A stretch of 64,000 nt of DNA from Lysobacter soli (GCF_003382285.1 NZ_QTJR01000012.1:45458-109457); one strand, 5' to 3'; positions 45,903 to 57,322 are shown, counted from the first letter of the stretch. Made by a program: numbers and translations. Notes: generated by a model from the sequence alone, not told the origin.

Positions 45903-46580
45903 TCAGCGGCCGGGCTCGTCGTTCCATAGAATCTTGTGCAGTTGCAGCTGGAATCGCACCGGCAGGCGCTCGGCGACGATCCAGTCGGCCAGGTCGCTCG
46001 GCTTGATCTGGGCGAAACTCGGCGAGAACAGAACGTCGCAGACGTCCGTCAGGCGATGCTCCGCGACGACGTCCTTTGCCCAGTCGAAGTCCTCGCGCGA
46101 GCAGATCACGAACTTCACCTGGTCATGCGGCGTCAGCAGCGGCAGGTTCGACCAGAGGTTGCGGTGCACCTCCATCGAACCCGGCGTCTTGATGTCGAGC
46201 ACGCGCGACACGCGCGGGTCGACGTCGGCGATGTCGATCGCGCCAGAGGTTTCCAGCGAGACGTCGTAGCCCTCGTCGCAAAGGCGCTTGAGCAGGCTGA
46301 TGCAGCGCTTCTGCGACAGCGGCTCGCCGCCGGTCACGCAGACGTGCCGCGCGCCGTGGCGGGCGACCTCGGCCAGGATGTCGTCGATCTGCCACCACTC
46401 GCCTCCATGGAAGGCATAGGCGGTGTCGCAGTATTGGCAGCGCAGCGGACAGCCGGTCAGGCGGACGAAGACGGTCGGCCAGCCGATCGCGCGTGCTTCG
46501 CCCTGCAGGGACAGGAAGATTTCGGTGATGCGCAGCCGGTCGGACGATGCGACGGCCGCATCGGGGGGGACGGCGTTCAT
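45903..46580 (-). CDS. queE: 7-carboxy-7-deazaguanine synthase QueE
   Basis: A 225-residue radical-SAM enzyme that contracts carboxytetrahydropterin to 7-carboxy-7-deazaguanine. The SAM/4Fe-4S motif is CPLRCQYC (C-x3-C-x2-C), followed by DTAYAF. The TGGEP segment is conserved ([11 protein letters not shown]). Its start is 17 bases from the cpoB stop, and a TAAAAT box lies exactly six bases before the ATG, so it may have its own leaderless transcript. Confidence 0.94.
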   Translation of the reverse strand: MNAVPPDAAVASSDRLRITEIFLSLQGEARAIGWPTVFVRLTGCPLRCQYCDTAYAFHGGEWWQIDDILAEVARHGARHVCVTGGEPLSQKRCISLLKRLCDEGYDVSLETSGAIDIADVDPRVSRVLDIKTPGSMEVHRNLWSNLPLLTPHDQVKFVICSREDFDWAKDVVAEHRLTDVCDVLFSPSFAQIKPSDLADWIVAERLPVRFQLQLHKILWNDEPGR

Positions 46581-46586
46581 CCCGCC

Positions 46587-46592
46587 ATTTTA
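46587..46592 (-). promoter_or_regulatory. Candidate -10 element of queE (possible leaderless start)
   Basis: On the minus strand TAAAAT is followed by GGCGGG and the queE ATG, so the -10 ends six bases before the start codon. The 13 bases AATGGCGGGATG plus flanks nearly repeat the bioA start region. No -35 consensus is evident. Confidence 0.4.
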
Positions 46593-46597
46593 GCGGA

Positions 46598-47404
46598 TCA
46601 GCGCAGCCGGCCGAGCTGGATCGCGTTGAGGCGGTCGCTGGCGGTGCGGGCGGCGTCGGTGCCGGGGTATTTGGTCGACACGTCGGCGAGCGTGCGCTCG
46701 GCGGCCTCGACCTGCTTCTGGTTGAACTGCGACAGGCCGATCTTGAGCATCGCGCCCGGGGCCTTGTCGTGGGTCGGGTAACGGTCCAGCAGCGACTGGA
46801 ACTGCAGCTGGGCCATCTGGTAGTTCTGGGTGACGTAGTAGCTTTCGCCCAGCCAATAGAGCGCGTTGGGCGTGTAGGCGCCTTCCGGGTGGGTTTCGAT
46901 GAAGGCCTGAAACAGCCGGGCCGACTCGACGTAGTCGCCGCCCTTGAGCGCGTTGAACGCGGCGTCATAGGCAACGCGCTCATCGCCGCTCTTGGCGATC
47001 GCGCCCTTGTCGCCGTAGACCGCCGGCGGGCGGTCCTTGGCCGATGCCGATGGCGCGGCGGGCTTGCTGCCCGCCGGCGCCGGCGTCGCACCGGGAGCGG
47101 GCGGAACGACCGCGCCGCTCTCCAGGCGATTGATACGACCGTCCAGGTCCAGGTACTGGGCCTTGGAGCTCTGCATCAGCTGCTGGTTCTGCTGTTGCAG
47201 TTCCTCGACCTGGGAACGCAGGGCCTGGATCTCGTTGCGCAACTGGGTGACCTGATTGAGCAGGTCGACGTTGCCCTGGTTGTTGGCCGCCTGCTGTTCG
47301 AGAACAGTCACGCGATCGGCCAGGCTGGCGCGCTGCGCAACGGCAGGCGCAGCGGCCACGAGGGCCGCTGCGAATGCCATGGCGAGTACGGTCTTGCGGA
47401 TCAT
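46598..47404 (-). CDS. cpoB: Cell division coordinator CpoB (YbgF)
   Basis: CpoB is a periplasmic TolA partner that ties outer-membrane constriction to PBP1B synthesis. The 268-residue protein has a signal peptide (TVLAMAFAAALVAAAPAVAQ, cleavage near residue 24), an N-terminal coiled coil rich in Gln (about 25-95, trimerisation), a Pro/Ala linker, and C-terminal TPR repeats (AYDAAFNALKGGDYVESARLF and SYYVTQNYQMAQLQFQSLL). The ATG at 47402-47404 is used; a TTG one codon earlier is also open. It follows pal by six bases. Confidence 0.93.
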   Translation of the reverse strand: MIRKTVLAMAFAAALVAAAPAVAQRASLADRVTVLEQQAANNQGNVDLLNQVTQLRNEIQALRSQVEELQQQNQQLMQSSKAQYLDLDGRINRLESGAVVPPAPGATPAPAGSKPAAPSASAKDRPPAVYGDKGAIAKSGDERVAYDAAFNALKGGDYVESARLFQAFIETHPEGAYTPNALYWLGESYYVTQNYQMAQLQFQSLLDRYPTHDKAPGAMLKIGLSQFNQKQVEAAERTLADVSTKYPGTDAARTASDRLNAIQLGRLR

Positions 47405-47410
47405 CAACGC

Positions 47411-47920
47411 TTACTTGGCGGTGTAGACGATCTCGACGCGACGATTCTTGGCCCAGCAATCCTCGTTCGAGTCGGTGCAGACCGGACGCTCTTCGCCGTA
47501 GCTGGTCACGGTGATCTGGCTGCCCGAGCCACCGTTGGCCTGGATGGCAGACGACACGGCGTTGCCGCGGCGCTCGCCCAGACCCAGGTTGTACTCGCGG
47601 CTGCCGCGCTCGTCGGCGTGGCCTTCCAGCGTCATGCGCGAGGACGGACGGTCACGCAGGTACTTGGCGTGGCAGCCGACGATGGCCTGGAACTCCGGAC
47701 GCAGGGTGTCCTGGTCGAAATCGAAGTACACGACGCGCTGGCGCAGGCAGGCGTCCGTGTCGAGGTCGGCCGGGCCGTACACGCCCGAGGTGGCGGGCTG
47801 CTCGGTCTGGGCCGGCGGCGGGGTGGTTTCGGCAACCGGGGTTTCCTTGACCTTCTTGGAGCAGGCCACGGCCGCGGTGCAGAGCACGGCGGCGAGCAGG
47901 ACGCGAGTGGTGTTATTCAT
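47411..47920 (-). CDS. pal: Peptidoglycan-associated lipoprotein Pal
   Basis: A 169-residue outer-membrane lipoprotein. The signal peptide ends in a lipobox with the lipidated Cys at residue 20 (AVACS). Residues about 60-165 are an OmpA-like peptidoglycan-binding domain with VYFDFDQDTL, LEGHADERGSREYNLGLGERR (the DAP-binding Asp and Arg) and NRRVEIVY. It is the outer-membrane anchor of the Tol system. Confidence 0.96.
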   Translation of the reverse strand: MNNTTRVLLAAVLCTAAVACSKKVKETPVAETTPPPAQTEQPATSGVYGPADLDTDACLRQRVVYFDFDQDTLRPEFQAIVGCHAKYLRDRPSSRMTLEGHADERGSREYNLGLGERRGNAVSSAIQANGGSGSQITVTSYGEERPVCTDSNEDCWAKNRRVEIVYTAK

Positions 47921-47967
47921 GGTTATTCCTCGTCAAAACGGGCGTGGGTCAGATCGGGGCAAATTGC

Positions 47968-47996
47968 TAAGTAAATACACCGCTTTCGTATATCAA
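47968..47996 (-). promoter_or_regulatory. Candidate sigma-70 promoter of pal
   Basis: On the minus strand TTGATA (47996-47991) and TACTTA (47973-47968) are separated by 17 bases in an AT-rich gap between tolB and pal. The -35 overlaps the tolB stop. Position and spacing fit an internal promoter that gives extra pal-cpoB mRNA, as is known in E. coli for pal. Confidence 0.5.
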
Positions 47997-49309
47997 CGCG
48001 GCAAACGGAACGGCCCCCAGGCCGGCTCACGCACGTCCCCATCCGCCAGCACCAGGCGCTGACGCACCCGGCCGTCGGACGATACGGCGTAGAGCACGCC
48101 CCGGCGGCCCTCGCGCGCAGCATAAAGGATCATCGCGCCATTGGGGGCAAAGCTCGGCGACTCGTCCAGCGAGCCGGGCGAAAGTGTGCTCCAACGCGCA
48201 GCGCCGAGGCTGCTGTCCATCAGCGCGATGCGGTAGTTGTTGCCGTTGCCCTGTGCGGTGGCGATCTTCTTGCCGTCGAACGACACGCTGGCGCTGGCGT
48301 TGTAGCTGCCCTGGAAGGTCACGCGCGTGGCGCTGCCGCCGCTGGACGGGACCGAATAGATCTGCGGACGGCCGCCGCGGTCGGAGGTGAAGTAGATCGT
48401 GCCGCCGTCGGCGCTCCACGTCGGTTCGGTGTCGATGGCGAAGTGGTTGGTCAACTGGGTCAGGTTCTTGCTGCCCAGGTCCATCACGTAGATCTCCGGA
48501 TTACCCGTGCGCGACAGCGTCAGCGCGAGGCGACGGCCGTCCGGCGAGAACGACGGCGCACCGTTGATGCCGCGGTACTTGGCGACCAGTTCGCGCGCGC
48601 CGGTCGAGATGTTCTGGATGTAGATGGACGAGTTGCCGCCTTCGAAGCTGACATAGGCGAGGCGGTTGCCATCCGGGCTCCACGACGGCGACAGCAGCGG
48701 TTCGGGCGAGCGCACGACGGTCTGCGGATTGAAGCCATCCGAGTCCGCGACCATCAGCGCGTACTGCGCGGCGCGACCGGTGCCGGTGGCCGTGACGTAG
48801 GCGATGCGGGTGAAGAACGCGCCGCGCACGCCGGTGATCTTCTCGTACACGGCATCGGCGATCTGGTGCGCGACATCGCGCATCGCATTGGCGCGTGCGG
48901 TCAGCGCGAAACCGAGCAGGCGCTGCTGCTTGGCCACGTCGAACAGTTCGTACTCGACGCGGAAACTGCCGGCACCGGCATCGAGCACGCGGCCGACGAC
49001 GATGTAGTCCTGGTTGAGCGCGCGCCAGGTGGGATAGTTGATCTCCCCGCCGCGCGTGGGCTTCTCGGTGATGTCGGCCGCCGGCAGCGGACGGAACTGG
49101 CCCGAGCGCGCCAGGTCGGCGGCCACCACTTCGGAGACGTCCGTCTGCGGTGCGGTCGCGCTGCCCTGGTAGGGCATCGGCACGACGGCGATCGGCATGG
49201 CCGCGGCGTTGCCGCCGACGATGTCGATCTCGAGCCCTTGCTGGGCCATGGCGGACAGGGGCAGCAACAGGGCGAGCAGGGAAGCCAGCCAGGCGAGGGA
49301 TCGTTTCAT
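47993..49309 (-). CDS. tolB: Tol-Pal system protein TolB
   Basis: A 438-residue periplasmic protein. The signal peptide ends at about residue 22 (PLSAMAQQ). An N-terminal alpha/beta domain ([12 protein letters not shown]) is followed by a six-bladed propeller with WD-like repeats, for example [33 protein letters not shown] and [17 protein letters not shown]. TolB binds Pal and TolA's cycle controls that contact. The ATG at 49309 has GGAG seven bases upstream; an upstream ATG adding six residues lacks one. Confidence 0.95.
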   Translation of the reverse strand: MKRSLAWLASLLALLLPLSAMAQQGLEIDIVGGNAAAMPIAVVPMPYQGSATAPQTDVSEVVAADLARSGQFRPLPAADITEKPTRGGEINYPTWRALNQDYIVVGRVLDAGAGSFRVEYELFDVAKQQRLLGFALTARANAMRDVAHQIADAVYEKITGVRGAFFTRIAYVTATGTGRAAQYALMVADSDGFNPQTVVRSPEPLLSPSWSPDGNRLAYVSFEGGNSSIYIQNISTGARELVAKYRGINGAPSFSPDGRRLALTLSRTGNPEIYVMDLGSKNLTQLTNHFAIDTEPTWSADGGTIYFTSDRGGRPQIYSVPSSGGSATRVTFQGSYNASASVSFDGKKIATAQGNGNNYRIALMDSSLGAARWSTLSPGSLDESPSFAPNGAMILYAAREGRRGVLYAVSSDGRVRQRLVLADGDVREPAWGPFRLPR

Positions 49310-49472
49310 CGGCACTCCAGTCTTCAATCCGTTCCGGTCGGCGGACCGCGCGAGGCAATCCGTTCAGCTTTGTAATTGTTAACGCCGGCAGGTGAACGCC
49401 GCCTCAAAGCTGAACCCCGCGAGGGCGCAACCGACCACCCCGCCCTGCCGCCGCGAGGCCGCCCGAGCGGCC

Positions 49473-50444
49473 TCAGCGATCCTGCGCGGTGAAGTTCAGC
49501 GTCAGGTTGCGCGAGAACACCGATTCGAAGCCGGCGTACGGCAGCGGCTGGGCCTTGAGGACGGCGGCCTCGATCGAGCGCCGGCCCTGCTCATCGTAGG
49601 CGCAGGGCGATGACACTTCCGCGCTCATCACCTGCCCGCCCGGGAGCTGGCGGATCAGCAGCGTGCAACGCGCGCCGACCGGCACGGTTTCCGGGCGGGT
49701 CCATTTGGCGAGGATCGCTTCCTGCAGCGCCGCGGCGTAGCGCGCCTTCAATCCGGTATCGACGCCGTTGTTGCCCGGCGGCGGGCTGGCGGCATCGCTG
49801 CCGCTGCTCGGCGAGGTTTCGGACGACTGGCGCGCGCGTACATCGGCGATCTGACGCAGGCGCTGCTCGGCGAGGTTGGCCTCGCGTGCGGCCTGCTCGC
49901 GCTTCTTGCGGATCTCGGCGAGCTTCTGCTGGCGTTCCTGTTCCTGCTGTGCGGCAAGGCGACGCTGCTGCTCGACTTCCTGCTGGCGCTTCTGCTCGGT
50001 CAGGTCCACTTGCTCCTGCTTGCGCTTGAGCTCCTGCGCCTTCTTTTCTTCGGCAGGCGTCGGCGTGGGCGTTTCGACGACCGCTTCCTGGTTCTCGGTG
50101 TCGGGTACCGGAATGAAATCCTGCGGCGCCTGCTGCGGCGGCGCGACGGCGTCCTGCGGCACCGGCTCGGGCAGCGGCTGCGGCAACGGCGCGACGTCCT
50201 CGGGCTCCGGCGGCGGCGGAACTTCTTCTTCCACCGGCTTGGGACGATCACGCAGCGTGCGCTGCATCGCCGGCGACAGCGCATTGGCGTCGATCAGTTC
50301 GGCCGCGACCGGCGAGCCGGCCACGGACACCGGTGCACTGGAACGCGTCCAGAACAGGCCGATGAACATCAGCCCGAACAGCAGCACGTGCAGCAGCAGC
50401 GCCGCGACGATCGCCTGCGTGGTGTCGGCGCGCGTTTCCCGCAT
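49473..50444 (-). CDS. tolA: Cell envelope protein TolA
   Basis: A 323-residue inner-membrane protein that spans the periplasm and links TolQR to Pal. Residues about 10-32 are the membrane helix (IVAALLLHVLLFGLMFIGLFW). A Pro/Glu-rich part (65-125) precedes a long charged helix rich in Lys, Glu, Gln and Arg (130-205). The C-terminal domain (about 230-323) has ARYAAALQEAILAKWTRP and RRSIEAAVLKAQPLPYAG, a TonB/TolA-C-like fold. The start shares one base with the tolR stop (TGATG). Confidence 0.92.
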   Translation of the reverse strand: MRETRADTTQAIVAALLLHVLLFGLMFIGLFWTRSSAPVSVAGSPVAAELIDANALSPAMQRTLRDRPKPVEEEVPPPPEPEDVAPLPQPLPEPVPQDAVAPPQQAPQDFIPVPDTENQEAVVETPTPTPAEEKKAQELKRKQEQVDLTEQKRQQEVEQQRRLAAQQEQERQQKLAEIRKKREQAAREANLAEQRLRQIADVRARQSSETSPSSGSDAASPPPGNNGVDTGLKARYAAALQEAILAKWTRPETVPVGARCTLLIRQLPGGQVMSAEVSSPCAYDEQGRRSIEAAVLKAQPLPYAGFESVFSRNLTLNFTAQDR

Positions 50445-50908
50445 CAGCGACGGCCCTGGTTGGCCTGGCCTTGCGTGGCCTGATCGGGCTGGCTCATCAG
50501 GCCAACCTTCTTGACGTTGGCACCTTGCAGCAGCACCAGCGCGTCCATCACCTTCTGGTAGTTGGCCTTGGCATCGCCGGCGACGAAGACCGCCACGTCC
50601 GGGTTCTGCGACACGATGCCGCGGACCTTCGCGGTGAGGGTTTCGGCGGTTACGGCTTCATTGCTGCCGGCCTTGACGGTCAGGAAGTAGTTGCCCGACG
50701 CGTCGACGCTGACGATCACCGGGTCCTTCTTTTCCTGGATCGACTTGGCGTTGGATTGCGGCAGGTCGATGTCCACGCCCAGGTTCAGCAAGGGCGCGGT
50801 GACCATGAAGATGATGAGCAGCACGAGCATGACGTCGATGTACGGCACGACGTTGATCTCGGCCTTGAGCTTGCGCTTGCGATGGCGGCGCGCGTTGATT
50901 CCGGCCAT
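50444..50908 (-). CDS. tolR: Tol-Pal system protein TolR
   Basis: A 154-residue ExbD/TolR protein: Lys/Arg-rich cytosolic start, one membrane helix with the essential proton-handling Asp (INVVPYIDVMLVLLIIFMV, Asp near residue 25), and a periplasmic domain. The C-terminal tail is Gln-rich (QPDQATQGQANQG). TolR and TolQ form the proton-driven stator. It lies 90 bases after tolQ. Confidence 0.94.
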   Translation of the reverse strand: MAGINARRHRKRKLKAEINVVPYIDVMLVLLIIFMVTAPLLNLGVDIDLPQSNAKSIQEKKDPVIVSVDASGNYFLTVKAGSNEAVTAETLTAKVRGIVSQNPDVAVFVAGDAKANYQKVMDALVLLQGANVKKVGLMSQPDQATQGQANQGRR

Positions 50909-50998
50909 GGCTTCCTCAGGTGGCCCGGCGCGTCAGCGACCAGGGCGGCAGTTGAAGAGTCCGCACGACGGCGTGCGGGCTTTTGCGAGCGACTCGCA

Positions 50999-51784
50999 TC
51001 AAACCTCGTCGACCTGGCGCTGCAGGATCGAGGAGAACTCTTCGGAGAACGCGTCGTAGCGAACAGCGATGCGCTCGACCTTGGTCGCGAAGCGGTTGTA
51101 GGCCCACACCGCCGGGATTGCGGCGAACAGGCCCATCGCGGTGGCGACCAGCGCTTCGGAGATGCCCGGCGCGACGGTGGCGATCGTCGCCTCCTTCATG
51201 TTCGCCAGACCCTGGAACGAAATCATGATGCCCCACACCGTGCCGAACAGGCCGACGTACGGGCTGATCGAACCAACGTTGGCGAGGAACTCGAGGTTGT
51301 GTTCGAGGCCGTCGATCTCGCGCGAACCCGTGGCCCGCATGGCGCGCTGCGCGCCTTCCAGCTGCATGCGGCTGTCGGCCCCGCGGCGCTGGCGCAGGCG
51401 GCTGAACTCGCGGAAGCCGGCTTCGAAGATCGCTTCCAGACCGGAGATGTCGCGATTGCGCTCGGTCGAACCGGCGTAAAGCTTCGACAGTTCGGCGCCG
51501 GACCAGAAGCGCTCCTCGAACTGGTCGGCCTCGCGCGCGGCGCGGTCGAGCACGCGCTTCTTGCGGAAGATGATCACCCACGAGGCGATCGAACCGAACA
51601 GCAGCAGCAACATCACCAGCTGCACCGGGATACTGGCGTGCAGCACCAGGGTGAGCAGGTTGAGGCTGTTGTCGCCGGCGGCACCGGCGGTCACGGCCTG
51701 CGCGGCATTGGCCGCGGTGTTGGCGGCGTCTTCCGGAAGGGCCTCGACCGTCGTGGCCTGCAGCGCGGTCAGCAGTGGCGTCAT
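50999..51784 (-). CDS. tolQ: Tol-Pal system protein TolQ
   Basis: A 261-residue ExbB/TolQ proton-channel subunit with three membrane segments: about 52-75 (SIPVQLVMLLLLFGSIASWVI), 160-185 (SISPYVGLFGTVWGIMISF) and 195-220 (SEALVATAMGLFAAIPAVWAY). The GLFGTVWGI and EALVATAMGL motifs with their conserved Thr and Glu are intact. The N-terminal Ala-rich stretch is longer than in E. coli. The ATG at 51784 has GGAGAA eight bases upstream. Confidence 0.94.
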   Translation of the reverse strand: MTPLLTALQATTVEALPEDAANTAANAAQAVTAGAAGDNSLNLLTLVLHASIPVQLVMLLLLFGSIASWVIIFRKKRVLDRAAREADQFEERFWSGAELSKLYAGSTERNRDISGLEAIFEAGFREFSRLRQRRGADSRMQLEGAQRAMRATGSREIDGLEHNLEFLANVGSISPYVGLFGTVWGIMISFQGLANMKEATIATVAPGISEALVATAMGLFAAIPAVWAYNRFATKVERIAVRYDAFSEEFSSILQRQVDEV

Positions 51785-51875
51785 GCTTGGTTCTCCGTGC
51801 CCGTCGTGCGGGACTGATTGCAACGAATGTCTTTAACGGACGACTGTCGTTTCGGGGTGAATGCCCGGACGCCGC

Positions 51876-52307
51876 TCAACGCGGCCGTTCGAGCGACTTG
51901 AGCTCGTCCAGCAGCGGCGAGGGGATCCCGCGCGGGCGGAAACCGGCGGCATCGAGCGCCGCCACGCGCACCTGCGCGGTCAGCAGCACCTCGTCGCCGC
52001 GGCGGATCGTCTGCGCGAACACCGCGCTCGCGCGCCGGCATTCGGTGAGCTCGACTTCCACTTCCAGCGCATCGTCCAGTCGCGCCGGCTTGAGGAAATC
52101 GATCTGCATCGCACGCACCGCAAACACCAGGTCGTGTTCGCGCCGCAGCAGTTCCTGGCCGTAGCCGTGGGCGCGCATCCACTCGGTGCGGGCGCGCTCC
52201 ATGAAGGCCAGGTACTGCGCGTGATAGACCACCCCACCCGCGTCGGTATCTTCCCAATAGACGCGTGTCGGCCAACTGAACGTCGCCCCAATCGTGGCTT
52301 CCGACAC
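51876..52307 (-). CDS. ybgC: Tol-Pal acyl-CoA thioesterase YbgC
   Basis: A 143-residue hot-dog-fold thioesterase. The active-site motif WEDTDAGGVVYHAQYLAFMER, with its catalytic Asp, is typical of the YbgC/4-hydroxybenzoyl-CoA group. It hydrolyses short-chain or acyl-ACP thioesters and is tied to phospholipid metabolism in E. coli. The start is a GTG at 52305-52307, one base after the ruvB stop. It is the first gene of the tol segment. Confidence 0.92.
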   Translation of the reverse strand: MSEATIGATFSWPTRVYWEDTDAGGVVYHAQYLAFMERARTEWMRAHGYGQELLRREHDLVFAVRAMQIDFLKPARLDDALEVEVELTECRRASAVFAQTIRRGDEVLLTAQVRVAALDAAGFRPRGIPSPLLDELKSLERPR

Positions 52308-52308
52308 G

Positions 52309-53337
<1,029 letters not shown>

Positions 53338-53427
53338 CCGGTTATGTTCGCACGCGTGGCGCATGCGGCACAGGGACATGCCTCACAACGGCAGGCCTCA
53401 CGAGGTCGCTGGCACGCTCCCTGCCGG

Positions 53428-55356
53428 TCAGATCTCGACCTGCGCGCCCAGCTCCACCAGCCGGTTGCCCGGAATCCGGAAGAAACCCGTCGCCGGCGCC
53501 GCGTTGCGATGCATGAAGGCGAACAGGCGGTCGCGCCAGATCGGCATGCCGCGGTGGCGGCTGGCGACCACGGTTTCGCGGCTGGCGAAATACGTCGTGT
53601 CCATCGGATCGAAATAGGTGCCGCCGGCGTCGCAGGAGCGCATCAGCGCGAGCGGCACGTCGGGCACTTCCATGAAGCCGAACCTGATCAGCACCCGGTA
53701 GAAGTCCTCGCCGGCGATCGACTCGATCTTCAGGCGCTTTTCCTTCGGCGCGTACGGAATGTTCAGCGTTTCCACAGTCAGGAACACGTTGCGCTCGTGC
53801 AGCACCTTGTTGTGCTTGAGGTTGTGCAGCAGCGCGTGCGGCACCACGCCCTTGTCGGCGGTCATGAAGATCGCCGTGCCCGGCACGCGCACGGGCGGCG
53901 CGAGCATCAGGCCGGGAAGGAAGGTGTCCAGCCCGATGCCTTCCTTGCGGACTTCGTCGTGCAGGAGTTCGCGACCGCGGCGCCAGGTGCGCAGCAGCGT
54001 GAACACGACCACGCCCAGCAGCAGCGGGAACCACGCGCCGTCGAAGAACTTCGCGCCGTTGGCGAAGACGAAGCCCACGTCGACGACGAAGAACACCAGG
54101 CACAACGGCAGCACCCAGGTGCGCCAGCGCGGCCACAGCGCGCGCGCGACCAGCGCCAGCAACAGCGTGTCGATCAGCATGGTCGCCGACACCGAGATGC
54201 CGTACGCCGTCGCCAGCGCGGTGGAGCTGCGGAACGCCAGCACCACCGCCAGCACCGCGATCATCAGCAGCCAGTTGATGCCCGGCACGTAGATCTGGCC
54301 GATGGTTTCGCGCGAGGTGTGCTTGATCTGCATGCGCGGCAGGAAGCCCAGCTGCATGGCCTGCCTGGCCACCGAATATGCACCGGTGATCACGGCCTGC
54401 GAGGCGATCACCGCCGCCATCGTCGCCAGGATGATCATCGGATACAGCGCCCACGGCGGCACGGCTTCGAAGAACGGGTTCTTCACCGCTTCGGGGTGCG
54501 CGAGCACGAATGCGCCCTGCCCCAGGTAGTTCAGCGTCAGGCACGGCAACACCATGAAATACCAGCCGTGCCGGATAGGACGCGCGCCGAAGTGGCCCAT
54601 GTCGGCGTACAGCGCCTCGCCGCCGGTGACGGCCAGCACCACCACGCCCAGGATCATCACCGACAGGCTGCCGTGCTCCATGAAGAAGCGCATGCCCCAC
54701 ATCGGATTGAGCGCGGCCACCACGGCCGGCGCCTTGGCGATGTTGTAGATGCCGATCGCCGCCAGCGACAGGAACCACACCAGCATCACCGGGCCGAACA
54801 CGCGGCCGACCTTTTCGGTGCCGAAGCGCTGCGCCAGGAACACCAGCACCAGGATCACCACCGACAGCGGCACGATGAAGCGGTGCAGCCCGGGCGCGGC
54901 GATTTCCAAGCCTTCCACGGCGCCCAGCACGGTGATCGCCGGCGTGATCACGCTGTCGCCGAAGAACAACGACGCGCCGAAGATGCCGAGGATGCCGACC
55001 ACATACGCCGATCGCGAACCTTTCGGCAGCGTGCGCTGGGCCAGCGCCATCAGCGCCATGATGCCGCCCTCGCCCTGGTTGTCGGCGCGCATGATGATGG
55101 TGACGTACTTGGCCGTCACCACGATCATCAGCGCCCAGAACACCAGCGACAGCATGCCCAGCACCGTCGCCTCGTTCACCACCATGCCCAGGCGCTCGGC
55201 GAAGTGCGGTGAGAAGGCTTCCTTCAGCGTGTACAGCGGGCTGGTGCCGATGTCGCCGAAGACGACACCGATCGCGCCAACGATGAGGCCGGCCAGCCCC
55301 TTGCCCTGGCCGTGATCGTGGCCATGGCTGCGCGAATCGGATGCGGGAAGGGACAT
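53428..55356 (-). CDS. kup: Low-affinity potassium transporter Kup
   Basis: A 642-residue KUP/HAK/KT potassium-proton symporter with about 12 membrane segments. The family motifs [20 protein letters not shown] in the first helix and [34 protein letters not shown] and [10 protein letters not shown] are present. The C-terminal 190 residues are cytosolic. It splits ruvA from ruvB and is read in the same direction, with 90 and 52 bases on either side. Confidence 0.95.
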   Translation of the reverse strand: MSLPASDSRSHGHDHGQGKGLAGLIVGAIGVVFGDIGTSPLYTLKEAFSPHFAERLGMVVNEATVLGMLSLVFWALMIVVTAKYVTIIMRADNQGEGGIMALMALAQRTLPKGSRSAYVVGILGIFGASLFFGDSVITPAITVLGAVEGLEIAAPGLHRFIVPLSVVILVLVFLAQRFGTEKVGRVFGPVMLVWFLSLAAIGIYNIAKAPAVVAALNPMWGMRFFMEHGSLSVMILGVVVLAVTGGEALYADMGHFGARPIRHGWYFMVLPCLTLNYLGQGAFVLAHPEAVKNPFFEAVPPWALYPMIILATMAAVIASQAVITGAYSVARQAMQLGFLPRMQIKHTSRETIGQIYVPGINWLLMIAVLAVVLAFRSSTALATAYGISVSATMLIDTLLLALVARALWPRWRTWVLPLCLVFFVVDVGFVFANGAKFFDGAWFPLLLGVVVFTLLRTWRRGRELLHDEVRKEGIGLDTFLPGLMLAPPVRVPGTAIFMTADKGVVPHALLHNLKHNKVLHERNVFLTVETLNIPYAPKEKRLKIESIAGEDFYRVLIRFGFMEVPDVPLALMRSCDAGGTYFDPMDTTYFASRETVVASRHRGMPIWRDRLFAFMHRNAAPATGFFRIPGNRLVELGAQVEI

Positions 55357-55408
55357 GGGATGGGATCGACAGGGGCGACGCCGGAACGCCGCAGATCTGG
55401 TGTGGGTG

Positions 55409-55999
55409 TCAGCGAAGCGCGGACTTTAGCGCTTTGCGGATGATGGCGGCAGCGTCGTCGCCGGCCTCGGTGGCCTCGCGCGCCATGCGCACGGCCTCGG
55501 CGGGCTTGTAGCCCAGCTGCTGCAGGGCGATCACCGCCTCGCTCTGCGCGTCGCCGGCAGCGCCCGGCACGTTCAGCGTCGCGCCGACGCCGGCAAGATC
55601 GGCCGCGCGATCGCGCAGTTCCACGACCATGCGTTCGGCGGTCTTCTTGCCGATGCCCGGGATGCGCGTCAGCGCGGTGATGTCGCCGGCCTGCACCAGG
55701 CGGGCGAACTCGTCGACCGACACGCCCGACAGCACCGCCAGCGCGATCTTCGCGCCGATGCCGGAAACCTTCTGCACGTCGCGGAACAGCCGGCGCTCGC
55801 CTTCGCGCAGGAAGCCGTACAGCGCCACGCTGTCTTCCTTCTGCGCGTAATGCGTGAACAGCGAGACTTCGCGGCCGAGGTCCGGCAGGTCGTAGAACGT
55901 GCTCATCGGTGCCTCGAGCTCGTAACCGACGCCGTTGACGTCCACGACGAGCCAGGGAGGCTGCTTCATCACGAGCGTGCCCTTCAACCTTCCGATCAT
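55409..55999 (-). CDS. ruvA: Holliday junction DNA-binding protein RuvA
   Basis: A 196-residue RuvA with an N-terminal OB fold ([20 protein letters not shown]), two helix-hairpin-helix motifs ([15 protein letters not shown] and [16 protein letters not shown]) and a C-terminal RuvB-contact domain ([16 protein letters not shown]). It forms the tetramer that holds the four-way junction. Its ATG overlaps the ruvC stop by four bases (ATGA). Confidence 0.95.
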   Translation of the reverse strand: MIGRLKGTLVMKQPPWLVVDVNGVGYELEAPMSTFYDLPDLGREVSLFTHYAQKEDSVALYGFLREGERRLFRDVQKVSGIGAKIALAVLSGVSVDEFARLVQAGDITALTRIPGIGKKTAERMVVELRDRAADLAGVGATLNVPGAAGDAQSEAVIALQQLGYKPAEAVRMAREATEAGDDAAAIIRKALKSALR

Positions 56000-56523
56000 G
56001 CCCCGCGTCTCCGCAAAAGATGGGTCGCAACGCCCGTGCGCGCCGCGGTGGCGCTCATGTGGGCGTGGGTGAGCGCGATCGCCAGCGCGTCGGCGGCGTC
56101 GGCCTGCAGTTTCATGCCGGGCAGGTTCAGCAGCAGGCGCACCATGTGCTGGACCTGCTCCTTGTCGGCGGCGCCGCGGCCGACCAGCGACTGCTTGATC
56201 ACGCGCGGCGCGTATTCGTGGACCGGAAGCCGCCGGCGAACGACCGTCGCCAGCGCGGCGCCGCGCGCGTGGCCGAGTTTCAATGCCGAAGTCGCCGACT
56301 TCGCCATGAAGACGGTCTCGATCGCGATCTGCTGTGGCTGCCACTCATCCAGCAGCGCTTCGAGCCCGTCGCACAGCAGGCCCAGGCGCGACGGGAAATC
56401 CTCCGCTTCCAACAGCACCAGCGCCTGCGCGTGCACGTAGGTGCAGCGGCCGTCGGGCGCGACGTCGATGACGCCGACGCCCGTGCGCTGCGAGCCGGGA
56501 TCGATGCCCAGGATGCGGGTCAT
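55996..56523 (-). CDS. ruvC: Crossover junction endonuclease RuvC
   Basis: A 175-residue Holliday junction resolvase. The four catalytic acids are visible: Asp in [12 protein letters not shown], Glu in IAIETVFM, and the C-terminal pair in [16 protein letters not shown]. The basic loop [18 protein letters not shown] is typical. The ATG at 56523 is used; a GTG one codon earlier is also in frame. It follows yebC by 30 bases. Confidence 0.95.
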   Translation of the reverse strand: MTRILGIDPGSQRTGVGVIDVAPDGRCTYVHAQALVLLEAEDFPSRLGLLCDGLEALLDEWQPQQIAIETVFMAKSATSALKLGHARGAALATVVRRRLPVHEYAPRVIKQSLVGRGAADKEQVQHMVRLLLNLPGMKLQADAADALAIALTHAHMSATAARTGVATHLLRRRGA

Positions 56524-56553
56524 CACGTGGTTTGCCTGCGTCCGACCCTCAGG

Positions 56554-57282
56554 TCAGGCGTAGGCGCCCTCGTCGAGATCGGCGTTGGAATAGACGTTCT
56601 GCACGTCGTCCATGTCTTCCAGCCAGCGCAGCAGCTTCACGACCTGCTGTGCGGTTTCGCCGGCCACGGCGATGTCATTGTCGGCGCGCATCGTCACTTC
56701 GGCGAAATCCGCCGTCAGGCCGGCGGCTTCCATGGCCGACTTGACGCCGGCGAAGGCGTCCGGCGCGGTCACCACGTCGATCGCGCCGTCGTCGTAGACG
56801 ACCACGTCGTCCGCGCCCGCGTCGATGGCCAGCTCGGTGATCTTCTCTTCGTTCGCGCCCGCGGCGAAGGACAGCACGCCGAGCTTCTTGAACATGAAGG
56901 ACACCGAGCCGTCGGTGCCGAGGTTGCCGCCGAACTTGCCGAACGCATGGCGCACGTCGGCCACGGTGCGGACCTTGTTATCGGTCAGGCAGTCCACGAT
57001 CACGGCCACCCCGCCCGGGGCGTAGCCCTCGTAGCGGATTTCCTCGTAGACCACGCCTTCCAGCTCGCCGGTGGCCTTCTTGATGGCGCGCTCGATCACG
57101 TCCTTGGACATGTTGACCGACAGGCCCTTGTCGATCGCCGCGCGAAGGCGCGGATTGCCCGCCGGATCGCCGCCGCCGCTGCGCGCGGCCACGCCGATCT
57201 CGCGGATCACTTTGGTGAAGATCTTGCCGCGCTGCGCGTCGACCGCGTTCTTGCGCGCCTCGATGGAGGGACCTCTGCCCAT
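56554..57282 (-). CDS. yebC: YebC/TACO1-family regulatory protein
   Basis: A 242-residue YebC family protein: [22 protein letters not shown] at the start, [20 protein letters not shown], and [19 protein letters not shown]. The family binds DNA or acts on ribosomes at difficult sequences (TACO1 group); the short form in E. coli is described as a transcription regulator. It sits just upstream of ruvCA, as in many proteobacteria. A TAAAAT box (complement of 57317-57322) lies about 35 bases before the ATG. Confidence 0.93.
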   Translation of the reverse strand: MGRGPSIEARKNAVDAQRGKIFTKVIREIGVAARSGGGDPAGNPRLRAAIDKGLSVNMSKDVIERAIKKATGELEGVVYEEIRYEGYAPGGVAVIVDCLTDNKVRTVADVRHAFGKFGGNLGTDGSVSFMFKKLGVLSFAAGANEEKITELAIDAGADDVVVYDDGAIDVVTAPDAFAGVKSAMEAAGLTADFAEVTMRADNDIAVAGETAQQVVKLLRWLEDMDDVQNVYSNADLDEGAYA

Positions 57283-57316
57283 GGAACCGTCCAGCTTCAA
57301 TCGTTCGAAGCGGGGA

Positions 57317-57322
57317 ATTTTA
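57317..57322 (-). promoter_or_regulatory. Candidate -10 element of yebC
   Basis: TAAAAT on the minus strand overlaps the stop codon of the hydrolase gene and would give a leader of about 28 bases before the yebC ATG at 57282. The -35 is not recognisable. Confidence 0.3.
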
